The position numbers and the translations under genes are program-made. The notes beneath the pieces are model-generated. The model was not told the origin of the DNA, ran no database searches, and worked only from the letters and a program-made list of their open reading frames with translations. A DNA stretch of 64,000 bases from Brevipalpus yothersi (Eukaryota; Arthropoda; Arachnida; Trombidiformes; Tenuipalpidae), in contig QZCP01000130.1 in assembly GCA_003956705.1 (NCBI GenBank), forward strand, positions 28,163 to 92,162, in the 5' to 3' direction. The stretch's first letter is position 1, and each line of letters starts with the position of its first letter. Shown one piece after another: positions 10,677 through 26,400 of this stretch.

Positions 10677-12480
10677 CCTTACACTGGTATTTTCTCATGC
10701 CCCAGAGAAAAATAATCGTCACCATCAAACGCTGAGAATCTTATTGGCCTGAATGTGAACCATTTTTCAGGACAAGGCTAAACTTTCAATGAGCTCCTCT
10801 CGAAACTTTTCTTCAACCCAAGTTTACAATACTTTATCACCACCAAACCAACTCATCCTCTGGGTGTGCAAGTTTTGTGCTCAGAATGACATCCAGAGAA
10901 TTCATATATACTAGGGAATACTGAAAAGGGAATAAAAAAGGAGGAGAATGATGAGTTCAGAACTTTTCTAGGGAGAGTGAGTAAAATCCAAGAAAATAGC
11001 GACATAGATTCTAAACCATTTTATGTGTGTGAAATGATCAGTCAGAGATTATAAACAGCCACCGATATTTCTGCCACAAAATCATCTCTCTCTCTCTCTT
11101 TTACTTTCTTCCCTTCTATTCTGTCATATTTCGTCTTCATAATTGGCTAGTTTGTGTCTATGAGAAAAAATAGTTCCCTCTACCAATGAAAGAGAACTCT
11201 TGATTACTGTTAAGTTACCCATACGAATATAGTAATTATGATCATTATGAATTATCTTTTACAGACAATCATTTCTATTTGCATCACAACGAATCGAATA
11301 TTCTTCTCCAGTATACTTTGGAGGATATAAAGAGGCACATAAAAAAGGAGAGGAAAGAAAGGGAAGCAAGTAACACATACATATATATGCCATGATCTGA
11401 TCTTCATGATCAACTTATTCTATGAAATGGTAATGATGATGAAATATTGGGTGAGACGACTGAGAAGGTTGTGAAAAGACATTGGAATATCGTTTCCTTC
11501 ATTCTATTCTCTTTCTCTATACCCAAAATCTGGAGTACAAAGATCTTAATGGCATCCAAAATGGACATGGAACAATGTATTTCAAGCAATCCTAATGGTT
11601 TACCAAGCCAGAAAAGTTAGTAAAGGCATCTTTCTTATTTTCTCTCTTTTCTTTTATTCCCTTTCTTTTCCTTCCAGCATCCTTTTTCTTCTTTCTCCAC
11701 CTTCTTCACTTCATCTCTCATTGCTATTCCTTTTCGATTCCTTTTCTCTCTCTCTCATCTTTGAGCACTCTGATCGTTGATCACATTCAATCACGCTGTC
11801 GCTCTTCCCCATCAAATGACACAGGACTGCACAAAGTTTTTCTAACGAATTCTTGAGGCTACATCCTGATGATGAGCACCTATTCTTCAATGACGTATTC
11901 TCACTCTCTCTTATCACAATACCTGCTGGGTTCTGTGTGAAATTTTTTCTCTTCAAAATGAAAAACTCCAAGATTGAACCTTCAAAAATTTTAAGAAACA
12001 CCGCAAAATAATTACTTCACTTAATTATCACGACCAAACCTGGTTCCTTGAGCATGCATCTTTCTATTTCACATTTCTTCTCATCTTTGCATGTTCGGCC
12101 CTTCTTTCTTTCCCAGATGAGCGGTGAAAATGACAGTCTCAAGCATTCCTCATCCAGTTGTTCTCAGCTATCTCTTTATCTTCCACTTCAACACCGTTAT
12201 TTATAAAACACTCTCAACATCTACACATGAATCACCAGTCTATCATCAGTCTCTCTTGCAAAGCTGACTGATGGGCCTTTTCGTATAGTTAGAGTAAAAC
12301 AATCAGTTGATTGCGTCCGATAACTGTTAGTTGGGAGTGGAATATATTCTACAGAATAGAAGAGGAGAGAAAGAGAGTTTGTAACAAAGTGCTAAATGAG
12401 AGAGATAAGAAAAAAACGGGTAAAGAGTATTCTTCCTCCAGTAGATGCCTCATGTCACTTGATTCACTTTGCTTCATTCT

Positions 12481-12483
<3 letters not shown>

Positions 12484-12528
<45 letters not shown>
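12484..12528. repeat. (CT)n microsatellite
   Basis: About 22 uninterrupted units. Confidence 0.98.
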
Positions 12529-12530
<2 letters not shown>

Positions 12531-13597
12531 GGTTCCCGCTTTTACTCGATCGAGCAAGGTCTATTATTGCAATGAGAAGCACTCTATCACTACTATATGT
12601 GACACTGAATCACTTGGTGTACAGTGAACGAACGATGTAGTTTGAGAAGAGTATGTGTATGATACTCAAGGACTGAATCGTCATCGATAATGTTGATAGT
12701 AACCATTCTCATCAGCTCATTGAATTGAACCAATTTTATCCTCATCTACCTATTGACCATGCTGTTTGCAACTTTATCATGTAGAGTCATTCAAACAGAT
12801 GGACTTATCGATGCAAACAATCAGTAGATGGAACTTTCATTCTTTTACTCTATCTTCCTTGTATTTCTGTTGCATTTTGGATCTTCTTGATGAAAAGAAG
12901 ATTCCGAGCATCCAATATTGTGTGCCTCCCATCACTTTGGATCGACCAGGAGAACAATGAAAGCTTTCTTTGTGACTGTGACTGCTATTCTATTGGATCA
13001 AGAAATCAGTTTTTTTCCTTCACTTGTTTCTTTTTCTGGCTCTTCTACTCTCTTTACACTTGAGTCCTATTTTCTAGGACTATGCTTGAATTCAGCAGAT
13101 CGACCTGCATTCTTTCTTCTTAGATCCAAGTGAATTTAATCCTATTTATAAAGAGATTCAGTTTTAAATCAATATCATAGTACATTTCGGTGTTTCTCCT
13201 TTGCTTTTCTGTTTCTCATCAAATTGTGTATTCCCATTTATTTTGACATTCTGTAGGTGTTGAATTGAAAACGAAGAGTGGGGCTTTCCATTAGGACTAG
13301 AATTCTGGAGTTTTTAACTCCTTTCATCTTTTCTTCTGCATTTGAAGAATAAAGAATATACAGTAACTTTGAAGAATTCTGATCAACAGAAAAAAATTTA
13401 CTGCCATCAAATTGAATGATGGTTGGATTTGAACTCGATCATCTTTGCTCACGCTTTTCCCTCATCCATTGCCATCTATTCAATGATGATTGTAGAGAAT
13501 GATCTGAATCTGTGCTCTATGGATCGATAATCTTCTCGTCTTTCCGTCTGTCCTTGATCACTTCAACTTGATGTCAAAGATGTGTGTATGTGTGTGT

Positions 13598-13600
<3 letters not shown>

Positions 13601-13653
<53 letters not shown>
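13601..13653. repeat. (AG)n microsatellite
   Basis: About 26 units, directly preceded by a short (TG)n run, so a compound array. Confidence 0.98.
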
Positions 13654-13657
<4 letters not shown>

Positions 13658-16600
13658 TGCAGATGAAGCTTTCATCCACAATTCTACTCATGGTGATACC
13701 GAGTTGCTGTATTCTATCCTTATTCCTTCCGTTTTTCTCATCTCTATCCATCTGAAAACCCTTTAGGCTTTCAGACTATGAGGCTTTTTTCACAGGAGCA
13801 CAAGCTACACAGAGACTTGTGTCAATTCCAAGAAAGGATGATCTCATGAAATTTTCCTAGTTTCGCCCAATCAAACTTTATTCTTCACTCGATTCCAGTT
13901 CAATCACACGTTAAACACATATTTTCTTTTCGTTAAAGCAAAATTTTCAACTTCGATAGCAGCTGTAGGTTATTCTCTCTCTCAGGCACTTTGTACAATA
14001 GTTCGAAAATTAGGGCTAAGTATCTTTTCCACTCTTAGAAAGTAGAACAAAATGATCTTACACACATAGAATTCTTCAAAATTGCTATGGTTTTGTGTAC
14101 AGATAGTACAGGGAGCTTTGATATTGCTCCTGTTCAATATATCAGTCAAGCAAGGATGATACCCGAAGCTCCTCTCATTTCTCATTCTGTCCTCGATGAA
14201 TTATGTGATGCTTTCCCTACAAGCTTCTCTCTTTGCTCAACTTTGTTCCCAAGGATAAATTACGACTGGATGAGCACATCTTCCCTCTTTCCTATTCTTT
14301 TCTCTTGTTTTCGAAATGAAAGAGAAAGAGAAACTGTGTTTTGAGTTAACCTCTTTTTAAACTGAACTTCCACAACAAAACACAAGCTGTAGTATGCGAA
14401 TTTTTCATAAGTTACACTCAAATTCTCATTAGCTTAGATGTATGCATGAATTTACCTTTTAATATCACAATTTAATTGATTTTTCAATTCAAAATCTGAT
14501 AGAAAAATTTTCACAAAATTGCCAGTATACTTTATCTATCTGCTTCCAGAAAAAAAAATTTTCAGAAGATTCTAAATCATCTACACACAAATTTTTTGAA
14601 GAAGATATTTCGGAGATAAAATTTCAAAAATATACCTCTATTGCTGTTTGAAGCTATTTTGACAACAAAATTTTCACCTTCAATTTTTATTTGGAATACC
14701 ATTGGCCATTTGCATCCGCATATTCCTCTCTTTTAATCCACCATTTGATACATGGAGACTAGTGAATACAGACACCTTCACATACAAAGCATTCTTGTGC
14801 ATTCTGATCTTGTTTGAAATTCGCATATTTGAATACTAAAATATTGTGGGTAAGCGAAAGAATTTGAGAGTGCCAACAAATCGGGTTGAATGGATAATAT
14901 TGCAAAATGTTGCATAAATATGCATGGTTAGTGAGTGATTCTTCAGTGAACATTGACACTATGATCTTCTAACCTCAATTCACCTTCTATTCCATAAACT
15001 TGATTTTTTTGCCTCTCTGTATGCGTGTATCGAGATGATCAGAATTTTCTATTTTTTCCCTTCTCTGCACATTTCCTAAGTTCTTTGTGACAACAGAGTT
15101 TTATTTCTATCTCTCCTCTGAGTGATAGAGGACAAATGATGATGGCCAATTTGGATTCCAAGCTCAGCGAAATAAGTAGGTAAAAAAGAATAGGAAAAAA
15201 AGCTTCCCTTCCAAATACATGTATATGCATTGTATTTATACTATTAAGAAAAAATAACTCGAGGGTTAGATACTCTACCAGCTTACCAACCAACCAACTG
15301 ACTAGCTATCATCATTTTTTTCCCTCCTCTCATCTCATAACTTGACCCATCCAGATATTCACACTTACACTACCTACTAATAGATGCTCTTTCCCGTTAT
15401 CTATCAAGTTCAAATTGACCTAGTGTGGGACCATTTCTCTCTTTTGACAAGTTGAGAGTACACATTTTCGGCTCAAAAAATTGACTTTCGATGAGCTTAA
15501 TCAACCAATATAGTGATATTTAAATTTTTTTCTCCAACAACTCTGGAAATTCGATAAAGAATTTAGTTTAGTTTAGTAGATTGCTTTCGAGATTATGGCA
15601 TCGCTATATAAACTATTTGCCTAAACTACTTAGAGAACTATTCAGAAAGTCAAAAAGATTAATCACAATCTTATTTCAATCCAACAATAATGTGTAGGTT
15701 TGGTTGTTGAGAGAAAGAGAATTCTCATTCTTAGAATTTGGTTTGGATACACATGTGGTACAGATACTTAGCGTTATGATATAACGACAACAATTTTTTA
15801 CCCAAAATACATAACAATGAAAACTACTCGATCTCATTATTGAGTGGAAATTTTAGTTATTGATCGGTAAGCCACGAGTATAATTTATTTGGAATATTGA
15901 ATTTGAACATGATCATTTATAGGTATTTCTAGATCTACCGATCATCAAAAATATCCAACAAATTGAAAGTTTCTTTGCCTTACAATAATGTAATATATGT
16001 CTAGTTTGAATAGGAGTTTGATGTTCATCGCAAAATGATCTCAATCCTAGAAAATACCGTTTTTCTGAGAATTTTGTGACCTTTCATAGATCCATTGAGT
16101 TTACAAGCATTCAAAATTCATTTCATTATATACTGGAATTATTTTCATCGTGAAAAAATGAACCTTTCAAGGGATTACAGCACTTGACATTGACTTCCTT
16201 CAGATAGATGAATTTATTCTTTTCATGCATTCAAATTATTTCTTGAAGTCATATGAGTTTTCCCTCGTATCTTGAGTCATAATTAGATCTCTCTAACCTT
16301 TACATCTGAGCCATTTTTTTCATACTGCTGCTTTTCATGCCAAAACTCGAGTATCTCCTCTTGATCTACTCCTCGTAACAATAACAATGAATGGGATAGA
16401 CTTCATGTTTTTTTCTATGCCCTACTTCTAGTAATTTTAGAGCACACATGTTTATATGTGTATATTCTGATGAGAGCCCAACGAAGGAATTTGTAAATTT
16501 TTTTCACATCTCTGAGCATCTGTTTGTTTTTTCACAACATCATTTCTGGCGAAGACAAATATCTCTTCTTGTCATTGAGTTACTGTCAACGAATAAAAAC

Positions 16601-17112
16601 TGAATATGATTTGGAGTACTTCCGTGTTCCCTTTTCACTTGTGAACAGTGTTGAATTTTTCTACTTATTAAATTTGGAATTGAAGTTCATATTTGTGAAG
16701 AGATATTTACTTTCCACCGATTTTCATATCCATCGGTATTCCTATTTGAGCTAGTTTCACTCCGAATAGAACTCGCATGAGAACTCTCAGTATCTGGATA
16801 TCAATTGATTATACTCATAGAATACTTGGAACTTTTACGGTGGAAGAGCAATAAATTTATTCTATTAATCTTTCCTTTTGCTAATTTATTATGTTTGCTC
16901 AATCGAAAATAGATACCATTTGTCTAATTTTTTTGCACTTTTCCATCAAATCACGTAGGATTTCAGATTTGTAGAGTTCAATATGAGCTCGAATGGTTTT
17001 TTGGAGAATTTGACGGAAGATTAAAAGTTTTTTGGATACTTTTCGTATCATTCTCTGATGAACAACACAAAATACATGTAATATCATCAATATCACTAAT
17101 AGGGATCATTTC

Positions 17113-17142
17113 TCACTTTGCCTCACTTTGCCTCGTTTTGCC
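17113..17142 (+). repeat. Short tandem repeat
   Basis: Three near-identical copies of a CTCACTTTGC-like unit ending in CTC. Confidence 0.75.
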
Positions 17143-18527
17143 TCCATGAATGATCGAAGATGCCAATTGAGAAGTCTTTCTCTCATCTTTCTTTACTTTC
17201 TCCTCCTCTTCTTATACTGTCCATCATTTAATCATCCTGTTCATTCTTATCCTCCTGATGAACAGTTATAAGAGGATGGAATAGAATAGAATATCACAGC
17301 ATTTTTTTATTTTAATCATCATTCATAACATAGTACCGATACCAGATGGCGCGTAGAGACGAAGAGATGATAACTACGAAGAATCGAGATTCTAGGAAAA
17401 AATATCATTTTTATGATTCATTAGAACATGCTTCAAAGTGAACGATATATACCTGTACGTGTGCTTCTTGATGAATATAATTATCGCATAACGTGCATGC
17501 TCGTCCACATTGAACTTCCTTGCTTATCGAAAAATCATTGACGATAATAGTGATAATCATGATCATATTGAATTCTGATTGACGATCACAAGAAGAAAAG
17601 AGATTTGAGAGAGAAGAAAAAATAATCATCATTTCAGCCTGGTCACGTTCAAACACATCTCATAGAACAATATTCACATGAATGACCAATCAAACAGTTC
17701 AAATATGGCCTGTATGCTCGATTTCGTTAACAGCTCTCATTGAGAAATGATCATTGACTGATTCATTTCTCTCATTTTTTTTCTTTCTCTTTGAGTTGGT
17801 TCTTGTTCTGTTCAATTTTTTACTCTCTTGTGAATCTCAATCATATTTGAAGTGCCCATTTCAATCCTGGCATCGTCTGAATGATGGCAAATGATCAAAG
17901 TAATCGTTGGAGAGAGAGAAAGAGACATTTATTGAAGGTGCACGCTAGTCTGGAGTAGGCTTCGATTGGGAGGATGGAAAAAAGCTGTGAAAAAGATGAA
18001 GTATTCTCATCATCATGAATGCTGTGTAGAAAGAGAGAGAAATCTTTTTACAGCAAAAATGAATGAATGAGTTTCATGACAGATAAAAGATGCCATTCAG
18101 ATATTATTTATTTCATATATTGGAAGATTGAGAGATATGAGCGACTATGGGTATGAATACAGACACACAAAGTACTCCAAGCAACATATAACATAATGAC
18201 TGCCTCATACACGCTTTCGGGTACCATAGTGAAAGGGAAAAGTCATCAGTAAATGTCGCTCTTGGGTGAATGAATCAAGAAACACTGTTCTAGGCTAATA
18301 AAAGAGAGGAAGATCGAGAGAGAGAATTTTCAAGATTGAAAGGAATGATGAAGCAAGCAAAAGAGCATTTTTATTGAACGATATCACGATATAAAACAAT
18401 CGATCCACCATGATCCACACTCAATTCATGTATTCATTATTAGTATACACACTTAGCCACATGATCTTGTCCTCTTTTACTCCTTAAAAGATTCTATTCG
18501 TCTAGTCCAATGAGATCGGAAACGATT

Positions 18528-18784
<257 letters not shown>

Positions 18785-21700
18785 AGAAACTACATGTACT
18801 ATCATATTCTCATGTCAAACCTAAATGCCATTACAATCGGCTTCTCTCCCTCTTTCCCTTGTGGCCACGACTTTTGCTGCGGATCTGTTGTGTTGAGGCT
18901 TGCTGATGGCTTAATGATATTCGCTTTACTTCTCAGATTAAGTTAATTTTGTCTCATGTCTTCTCGGAATGTTTGCTGACAATATTCCTCGTTTACTGGC
19001 TTTGGATGATGCTTCTTTCTTGCCTTCAAAGAAAAGAGAAGTGCACAAACGTATATTGGGTATCTTTTAGCAAAAGTGGTCATGTATGGGATAGCCGAAA
19101 AGAAAAATATGGGTCATCAAATGAATCCATCGCTTTCGACTGATTGACTGAGTGAAGGGGATGTTAGTCGATGATGATATGAGACGTTTTCCACACAAAT
19201 ACTCTGTTGTTTCTTTTGGTCAGGAGAGGAGCCGATTTTCTACATTATTGATCATGTTAGCCGATTTCTATCGAGCTACATCTTTGTTTTCTGCAAGCAG
19301 GAATGGTTCACGAATAAACAAGAATAGTTCTAGTATCAGCCCAGTGATGGAACCAAATGGCTCATACCAGAGAGAATTGTGCTCGATTCTTTCGTTCAAT
19401 TCAAACACACATACAGTAACCGAAATACAGTAACTTTGCTCGTCAGTTTACAATTTTTATACAATTTTTTAATGTGTTGAAGAATCAAAATCTTGTACTC
19501 AGGGCAATTATTCTACCTCATTTATTCTCAAATAGAATGCATCTACTGAACTGGCAAGGAATTTTTGAAGGAGTTTAATCACTATGCCAGTAGAGTAGGC
19601 ACACTGGTAGTCATTCTTATATCATAATCGTATTTTGAAGTGAGAGAGAGAGAAAGAAAAGAAAAAAGGTCTCAATTTCATGGTGAACAGAATCGAATGA
19701 TGGATGATTTCAAGCGAGAATGGATAGTGTTTTGGAAATGAGAAGCGAGAAATGAAAAGTGAAGCAAACCAGGCAAGAGAGGAGAGGAGAAAGAAGAGAG
19801 GAAAAGAAGAAAATAGTGATACTTTTGGCATAACTTTTATCGAACAGGATCACAAGAGAGGGAAAAGAGACATTTTGTTGCCCAAAATGACACATGATTA
19901 TATCGAAAAGGATCCATATTTTTTTCGTTCATATATGTGTATCTAAGTGTCTATGTAGATCAAAAATATCATTCGTTTCACTGAGTTTCACTGGTCTTGC
20001 TTTTCGAAAGCTCACATCTCGAAAGACTTATCTGAAATCTCACAAAGTGGGTGATTCTAAGGCTACTACTGTATTTCTTTGACGAGTTGAAGAATGCAAT
20101 TCTTTTTCTCTATTCCTCTCAAATTTTATGCGTTTTTGATCACTCAAGAGTATTGCATGACGAGGAAAAAATTTCACATCATTTTTTATTGGGTCTGAAT
20201 ACAAATAAATTGATGTTCCTAATTATCTTGAGCATCATTCACATCTATTGAAAACTTCCATTTCTCTTTGCACGCAGTCTTCTTCGCTTTCCAATGCTCC
20301 ATATAATTTGGTTCAATTTACCCAAATAAGATATTCATCAGCACCATGCACATATTTTTAAGCATATTCTTTTATATTTTGTAAACTTCATGAGCAAATG
20401 TGTAGATTGGTAAATTTCTCTTATGCTCTGCTTGTGAATCAGATGAAAACTTTTTGGCACCTACTTCAAGGATCTTGGCAGTTTTTTTAGAAAATTATGG
20501 TGAAAATTTGAAACTGTTTAAATAAAAATTTTGAGCCACTCAAACTAACAAACTAAATGTGCAAAAACTTTTCAATTCTTTTCTGTAAAAGTGTTTGGTG
20601 GATACACGTGTAATTCTAACTAAGAGGATGGGTTTCACTTCTTCCACAAAATATTTTCGTTTAAACTTGCTCTTGCTTCGCAAGAAGAGGAGAAAATTTC
20701 ATCATCACTTATGGTTCATTAAATAGATCAGAAGCGTATTTCAGCATGAATTTTCAGCAGAATTGAGCAGAATCAACTCCTTCAAGATTTTATCAACTCT
20801 ATCCTCTTGAAACATAGCTCACTACTACCAACTCGATCTATTAATCAGTCTCACCATAAATGAAGCACCCAATTTCAAGCTCGTGATGATTATTCAATGA
20901 GGCAGCTGGAATGTATTGCTGACCGAATAATAGTTAATCAAATTTTCATCCAGCGAAAAGCTAAATTTCAGACAGGTTTGACATTCTCAGGAATATTCCT
21001 ATATATTTCCATAGGAAGCTTGAGGAAAAAGAGTTCTAATGAATTCTTCTAAAAGATTTAATAATCATCAGCTGGAATCTATTTCTGCATCTGATCTATC
21101 AAAAATGGCAAAATTTTATCCCTCATCAGCTGAAAACTTCTCTCAAGCTATAGATAGATTCTTTTTGTTGAGTGTAAACATAAATACCAATCGATTTTTG
21201 ATAATCAGAGCAAAGAGATCCTGAGTTCTCTAAGTGATTATTTAAAGAAGAGATTCTTCTCGTTCACTGAGGGAGACAATAATTTTAATCGACTTTCTGA
21301 AAATTTGCAAAAATTTCTGAACAGCTCTGCTAGAGGAGAACCCCTTTCTTTGATTATCATAGACTATCGTTGAGCATTATTTTTCGAAGAATAATACTTT
21401 ATTCTAGGCTCATGATCAAAGTCAGAGACAGAGTTAGTTTACATGACTGGTCATAATGTATCTCTGTTTTTGATGCTTTCTGTGGAAAAAAGAATGCCTC
21501 TGGTGTCATATAATGATAATGATGATGTTGGCTACAGGAAATATAATCAATCTGAAAGCGGAACTACTCGCATGAAAATGAAACAACCGGATACCGAATC
21601 ATCAGGCTGTCAAAGCGGACTTATAATGTTCATAGGCTGGAATGATCCAAGATGCTCCAATCTTGAAAAGAAAATCATCTTATTTCAAACTCAATGATAT

Positions 21701-22296
21701 CATTAGAAAATTTTCACATTGATTCGCATCAGAAGAAAATGATAGATAAGATATGAGCTCGAGGTCTATGTGAGAATATCTTTACAAAAGGGTATAAAAT
21801 GACACAAAAAAGCACTCTCACACTGATTCGATTTTGTCTGAAAGAGAAGAGAAGATTTCATATCTTTTTGAATATCTCATGGAGAGTTTCATCGATTTCT
21901 CAAGATGAGAATTAAGGTTATTGCAATCAATTCTCAATTCAAAATTTGATGACGACTGAAGACTATTCCTATGAGTATAACCAATGAATGAGAAAAAATG
22001 TTCAGAGAATAGCTGTTGATTAGTCTGTAATTGGCCTATGGTGTGACAGAATGAGAATTTAAGAGGATGAGGAGAGATGCGGCCAAAGGAAGCAACCCAC
22101 GGAATAATATCAGCAGGCTAACGAATTGTGGGCAACCCTGGTAGATAGATTAGGTTTATTTTGCCATAGATGCTGTATTGCTAGAATATAAGTGTGCGTA
22201 TATGTTTCACCCGAAAATTCAGCCCACATTAGTATTCCTAACATGATTCACGTCAAGACAGGCGAATCAGAAGAATGATCAAATTGTTGATATGAA

Positions 22297-22322
22297 AGAG
22301 AGAGAGAGAGAGAGAGAGAGAG
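22297..22322. repeat. (AG)n microsatellite
   Basis: Thirteen units. Confidence 0.95.
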
Positions 22323-24102
22323 TTCCATTAATTTAGTATGTGCGTACCCATCAACTCATATATACGAACTAAAGAAGATGAGTAGGGCGCAAACAAAGAG
22401 AAAGAAGAAAATAAAAGGCATCAATTCTGAGCCACAAGATTATTACGGTATAAAATTGTGCATGCACATATTTTGCTAGGTGAAATTCTTCACTTCGAGT
22501 AGCAAGGTATTCAAAAAATGTGAGCCCAAACAGTAAAAAGTGTCTGACATTATTTTTCGCTTTTTTGGAGGTTTTGAGATAGAGTATAGCATGAAAAGTA
22601 CAAAGTGTATATTTGAATAGAAAAGAGAACCAAAATATCGTAAATATAAAGTCAGCAAAATAAAAAAAGAACCAATTCTTGCTTCTCTAAGCTGTTCTTC
22701 AGTTCGATAGGTTTTTATCCTGGTACAAACAGATATGTGCAGGAACGTGCTTTATCTGGGCATTTTCCGGCATACATCAATTGAGAAGTGATTGGTTAGT
22801 TAATCAGTATAAGTTGCCAGAATTCACTGCGAACAATAATGAATTTTGAAATTTAAAACTAAAAATCGATCTGAAATAGTTCTGAAATCATTGTGAATGT
22901 GTACTTTTCATGCATCCAAAGATGGGGTATACTTGAACTGTAATTCTCTCTTACTCGAGGTCATTGTCACTGTACTTGAAGGGGGATCAAATTCTTCGCC
23001 AAATAAGTAGTTTGATTTAGGTTAATGCTTTTGTTTCTCCCATCATCTCGATCTTTCAGTTGTGACAGTGATCCGAGAGATTTACTGCAAATCAATTGAT
23101 AGTTGACTTTAGCCCAGCTTCCAATCTTTCTCCTTCATACTAGAAATACAGAATTTCTTCCATTCTTGTCTTCTTTTTAAGCCACTTCCCAGCTATTTCC
23201 GTTTCCGTGAGTGAAAGAATCGATGGAGCAATGCTTTCATGCCTCTCGGTCTCTTTCATGGTTGACAAGAAAAACCCTCTGCTTACGCTTCACCTAAACT
23301 GTGATCAAGTGATATTTGCTTTGCCACCCAAGATGGATGGAACTCCTTCAAGTATCAGAGGAAGAAGAGGAAATAAAAAAGGCACTTGAAGCTACTTTTA
23401 TAGTGAAAAGAAGGAACCTTTGCTCCTTCTCCAATTTTTTCAATCTATATTGACCTTTGTTTTTTACTCAAACACACATGGACTATTCCGTTACTCTTTG
23501 TCTTCCAGTTAAAATACTTCACAGATATTTCGATTGAACTTCTTGTGATATTTTAAAATTGTGTCTTCCATAGATGCTCGAATAGTGGCGCTTGAGACTT
23601 TTCTACCCTTCACATTCAAGAAACCACGAGATTCATCAACATGAGTTCCACTGATATTATAAGCAATCTTAAAATTGACTATTGAGATTGCCATTGTGTG
23701 AGTTTATTTGGATATCTCGAGCCATTGCCTACAGAATTGTTTCTTTGTACTAATGGTACCCGTGAGAGCTAGAAAAAGTGTGATAAAATGTAACTTAGAA
23801 TTCACTTGCCATAGAGAATGACCTCACCACTGCTGAGAGGTTTAAAGATTTTCTCAGAAGTGTGCCTGTCACTTGGAATACTCATTTTGACTAACATTCA
23901 ATTTCATCACTGATACAGGGTCTAGAATAGCTTACATACTTGTTCTTCTAATTTATTTGTGTTTATTTCTAACCTTACTTCCTATCTCTCCTACCTATCT
24001 CCAATCTGTATCATTCACATGTGTGCTATCCACTGGAATCATATAGAAGATGAGAATCGATTCCTTGAGAAATGTCTCTAGAGAACTGTATAAGCCATGA
24101 GA

Positions 24103-24105
<3 letters not shown>

Positions 24106-24137
<32 letters not shown>
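24106..24137. repeat. (AG)n microsatellite
   Basis: Sixteen units. Confidence 0.95.
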
Positions 24138-24140
<3 letters not shown>

Positions 24141-25010
24141 AGTATCTTCTGCTCAGGAAAGTTTTTCTTCCTCTTCTTTGAAGAAAAATATCAAAGCTTG
24201 TGGCTGCATCCCATGAGAACTGATTTGCTTCTATTTCGAATCAACGTCCACCTCGTTTTTGGCTTTCGATATCGCGAATCATCAACTTGAATTACAAGAA
24301 GCAAAAAGTCACTGACAATTAGAAATAAAATAGAGCATTCAGAGATGAAGCATCACTCAAAGCAAATGTTTTCTGATTCCAGATGAATGAGATAAGAGGA
24401 ATACTTTCTCTTTTAGGTAATAAGAAGCGCATCTTTAATTCAAAATGGAATCTTTTCCCATCAGGACTATCCAGAAAATGGAAAGGTAATACTATAAGAG
24501 CTATATTGAAAAGAAAAATCTCTTCTCATTCTCTCATGTAGATGAACACATGATTGACACTATAGTGGCGAGAGCAAATTTTTCAAAGAAAGGATAAATT
24601 GTGTTACTAAATATTGTACAGTGGATGCCATGAAAATAGATACAGAGTAGGATTCCAAAGAATGCCTTCTCTTGTTTGAAAAATCTATTTCCAGAAAGAT
24701 ACTGGGAGCCTTTCTATAAAGCATTCCATGATGTGCTCGTAAAATTTCAAAAAAATATCTAAACAATCATATTGGAAACTGCGTGGTGTATGTGTGTTTC
24801 GGTTTTGCTTATACCCATGAAATAATCCTCTTGAGAACAATACCAGAATAATGGCTAAGAACTCGAGTTACCTTCTAGACAATGAGACTATGGATAATGT
24901 TGACCATAGACCAGAGGCTAGAGGATTACGATAATAAGAGAGAGTTCATCCGGAAAGAGATGTCCACTTTAAGACTCTGAAGAGACTTTCAGTAAATCTC
25001 ATTGGATAGA

Positions 25011-25059
<49 letters not shown>
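25011..25059. repeat. (AG)n microsatellite
   Basis: About 24 units with one AA interruption near 25020. Confidence 0.97.
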
Positions 25060-25061
<2 letters not shown>

Positions 25062-26332
25062 CGAGTAACACTAATCATACTTTGATAAGACTACCAGCCA
25101 TCCACCTCCTACTTTGTTTATCCTTTCGTTTTCAACTTGAACGATATCAAACGGGTTCGATTTATTTCACCGTTATAGCAACAATAATGTAATCGATTAT
25201 TGATTTGTCTTCAGATCAGCGATAGAGAAGAGAGGAATAAGAGTGATGGTGATTAAATGAGTATGATCAATTCTGATTCCCAGTACAGCATGCACTGTAC
25301 TGATGCATCATCCAAGATGGTGAATATAAATACACAGAGTTTTTGATAATGGAAACTGATGATCATGATGGTGCTAACAACTGTGGTGCGGATGATTGAA
25401 TCAAATGATGATGGTGATTTCCTCTCTCTCTCAAATATCATTGGCCAGTGGGTGGCACACTTTTGCCCACATCGTACACCCATTTACTTTTGAAGGGAAC
25501 AGGCTATATAAGCTGTCTGTGTGTATTTCATAATTTCATGATCCCCAAGATAATGGAAAATGAGAATAGATTATGTGGCAAATGAGGTGCTCCATGCAAA
25601 GCAAAATGATCATTTTTTTCATTCACTTGTGGTAGCTCCAGATTGGAACAATAGTAACAAAGCGTGACAAAATCACATTACCCTAAAGACAATCAAATAG
25701 TCTATAGATGGGAACAGAATTTTTCGCAATAAAAGTCAAGTAGACTAATTACTCTTTCAGAGCTTCTCTACAGAAGAGAGATTACTCCAGATCATAGTTG
25801 ATTAGATCTAAGCTTTAATCCGTTTGATTAGAAATCGGATCACAATGATGGACACAGGGTCATGCATGTAGCCCAATTATTTGTGAGAAGAGACATCATT
25901 TGATTGCCATTTTGAGTTTATGCAAACAGAACTTTCGCTCATCATGACAGCTCCTTCCACATTCTATATGCAGTCTAAGGTGAATAAAAAGATTTGTCTA
26001 GAAAATTGATTTTCCACTCATCTTGCTGATGCTTGGATGCAAAGTTTAAGCAATAAAGTTTAGGATCATCAGCTTAGTTTCTTGGGACAAGTCAAATCTT
26101 TCACAGAGAGAAGATCTTGCAACAATGACGCACTTTCAACTCAATTTAATTGGTGATGGAAAAGGCTGAAGTAGAAACAATCGTGTGTGTTTGTGAGAGG
26201 AAGAAAAAAATATCAAATCGATGATCCCAGCCTTCGATCAATTAGCTGATGTAGGATGAAGAATTTAGCTAGGATTATCTTTGCATCGTTGAGATGATCG
26301 TTGCAACTAATGTCATTGGTTCTCCTCCCAAT

Positions 26333-26336
<4 letters not shown>

Positions 26337-26395
<59 letters not shown>
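26337..26395. repeat. (TC)n microsatellite
   Basis: About 29 uninterrupted units. Confidence 0.98.

Positions 26396-26400
<5 letters not shown>

Larger units (their letters stand above)
8276..18533. other. Intergenic or intronic, microsatellite-rich
   Basis: Ten kilobases of AT-rich unique sequence with GA/CT arrays. It includes a three-copy ATTGGTC tandem at about 9624-9645 and a three-copy CTTTGCCTCA-like tandem at about 17113-17142. Around 14390-14700 the word AAATTTTC recurs many times. No frame is supported by both splice sites and protein character. Confidence 0.45.

Noticed and set aside
13405..13440. Minus-strand GAGTTCAAATCC word resembling a tRNA T arm
   Set aside because: The flanking bases do not form the T stem or an acceptor stem.
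15566..15585. TTTAG repeats resembling telomere units
   Set aside because: Only three units and not the TTAGG unit typical of arthropods.
19152..19433. 93-codon + strand frame with fairly protein-like sequence
   Set aside because: Possible, but no partner exon, domain or clear signals. Frames of this size are expected by chance in 64 kb.
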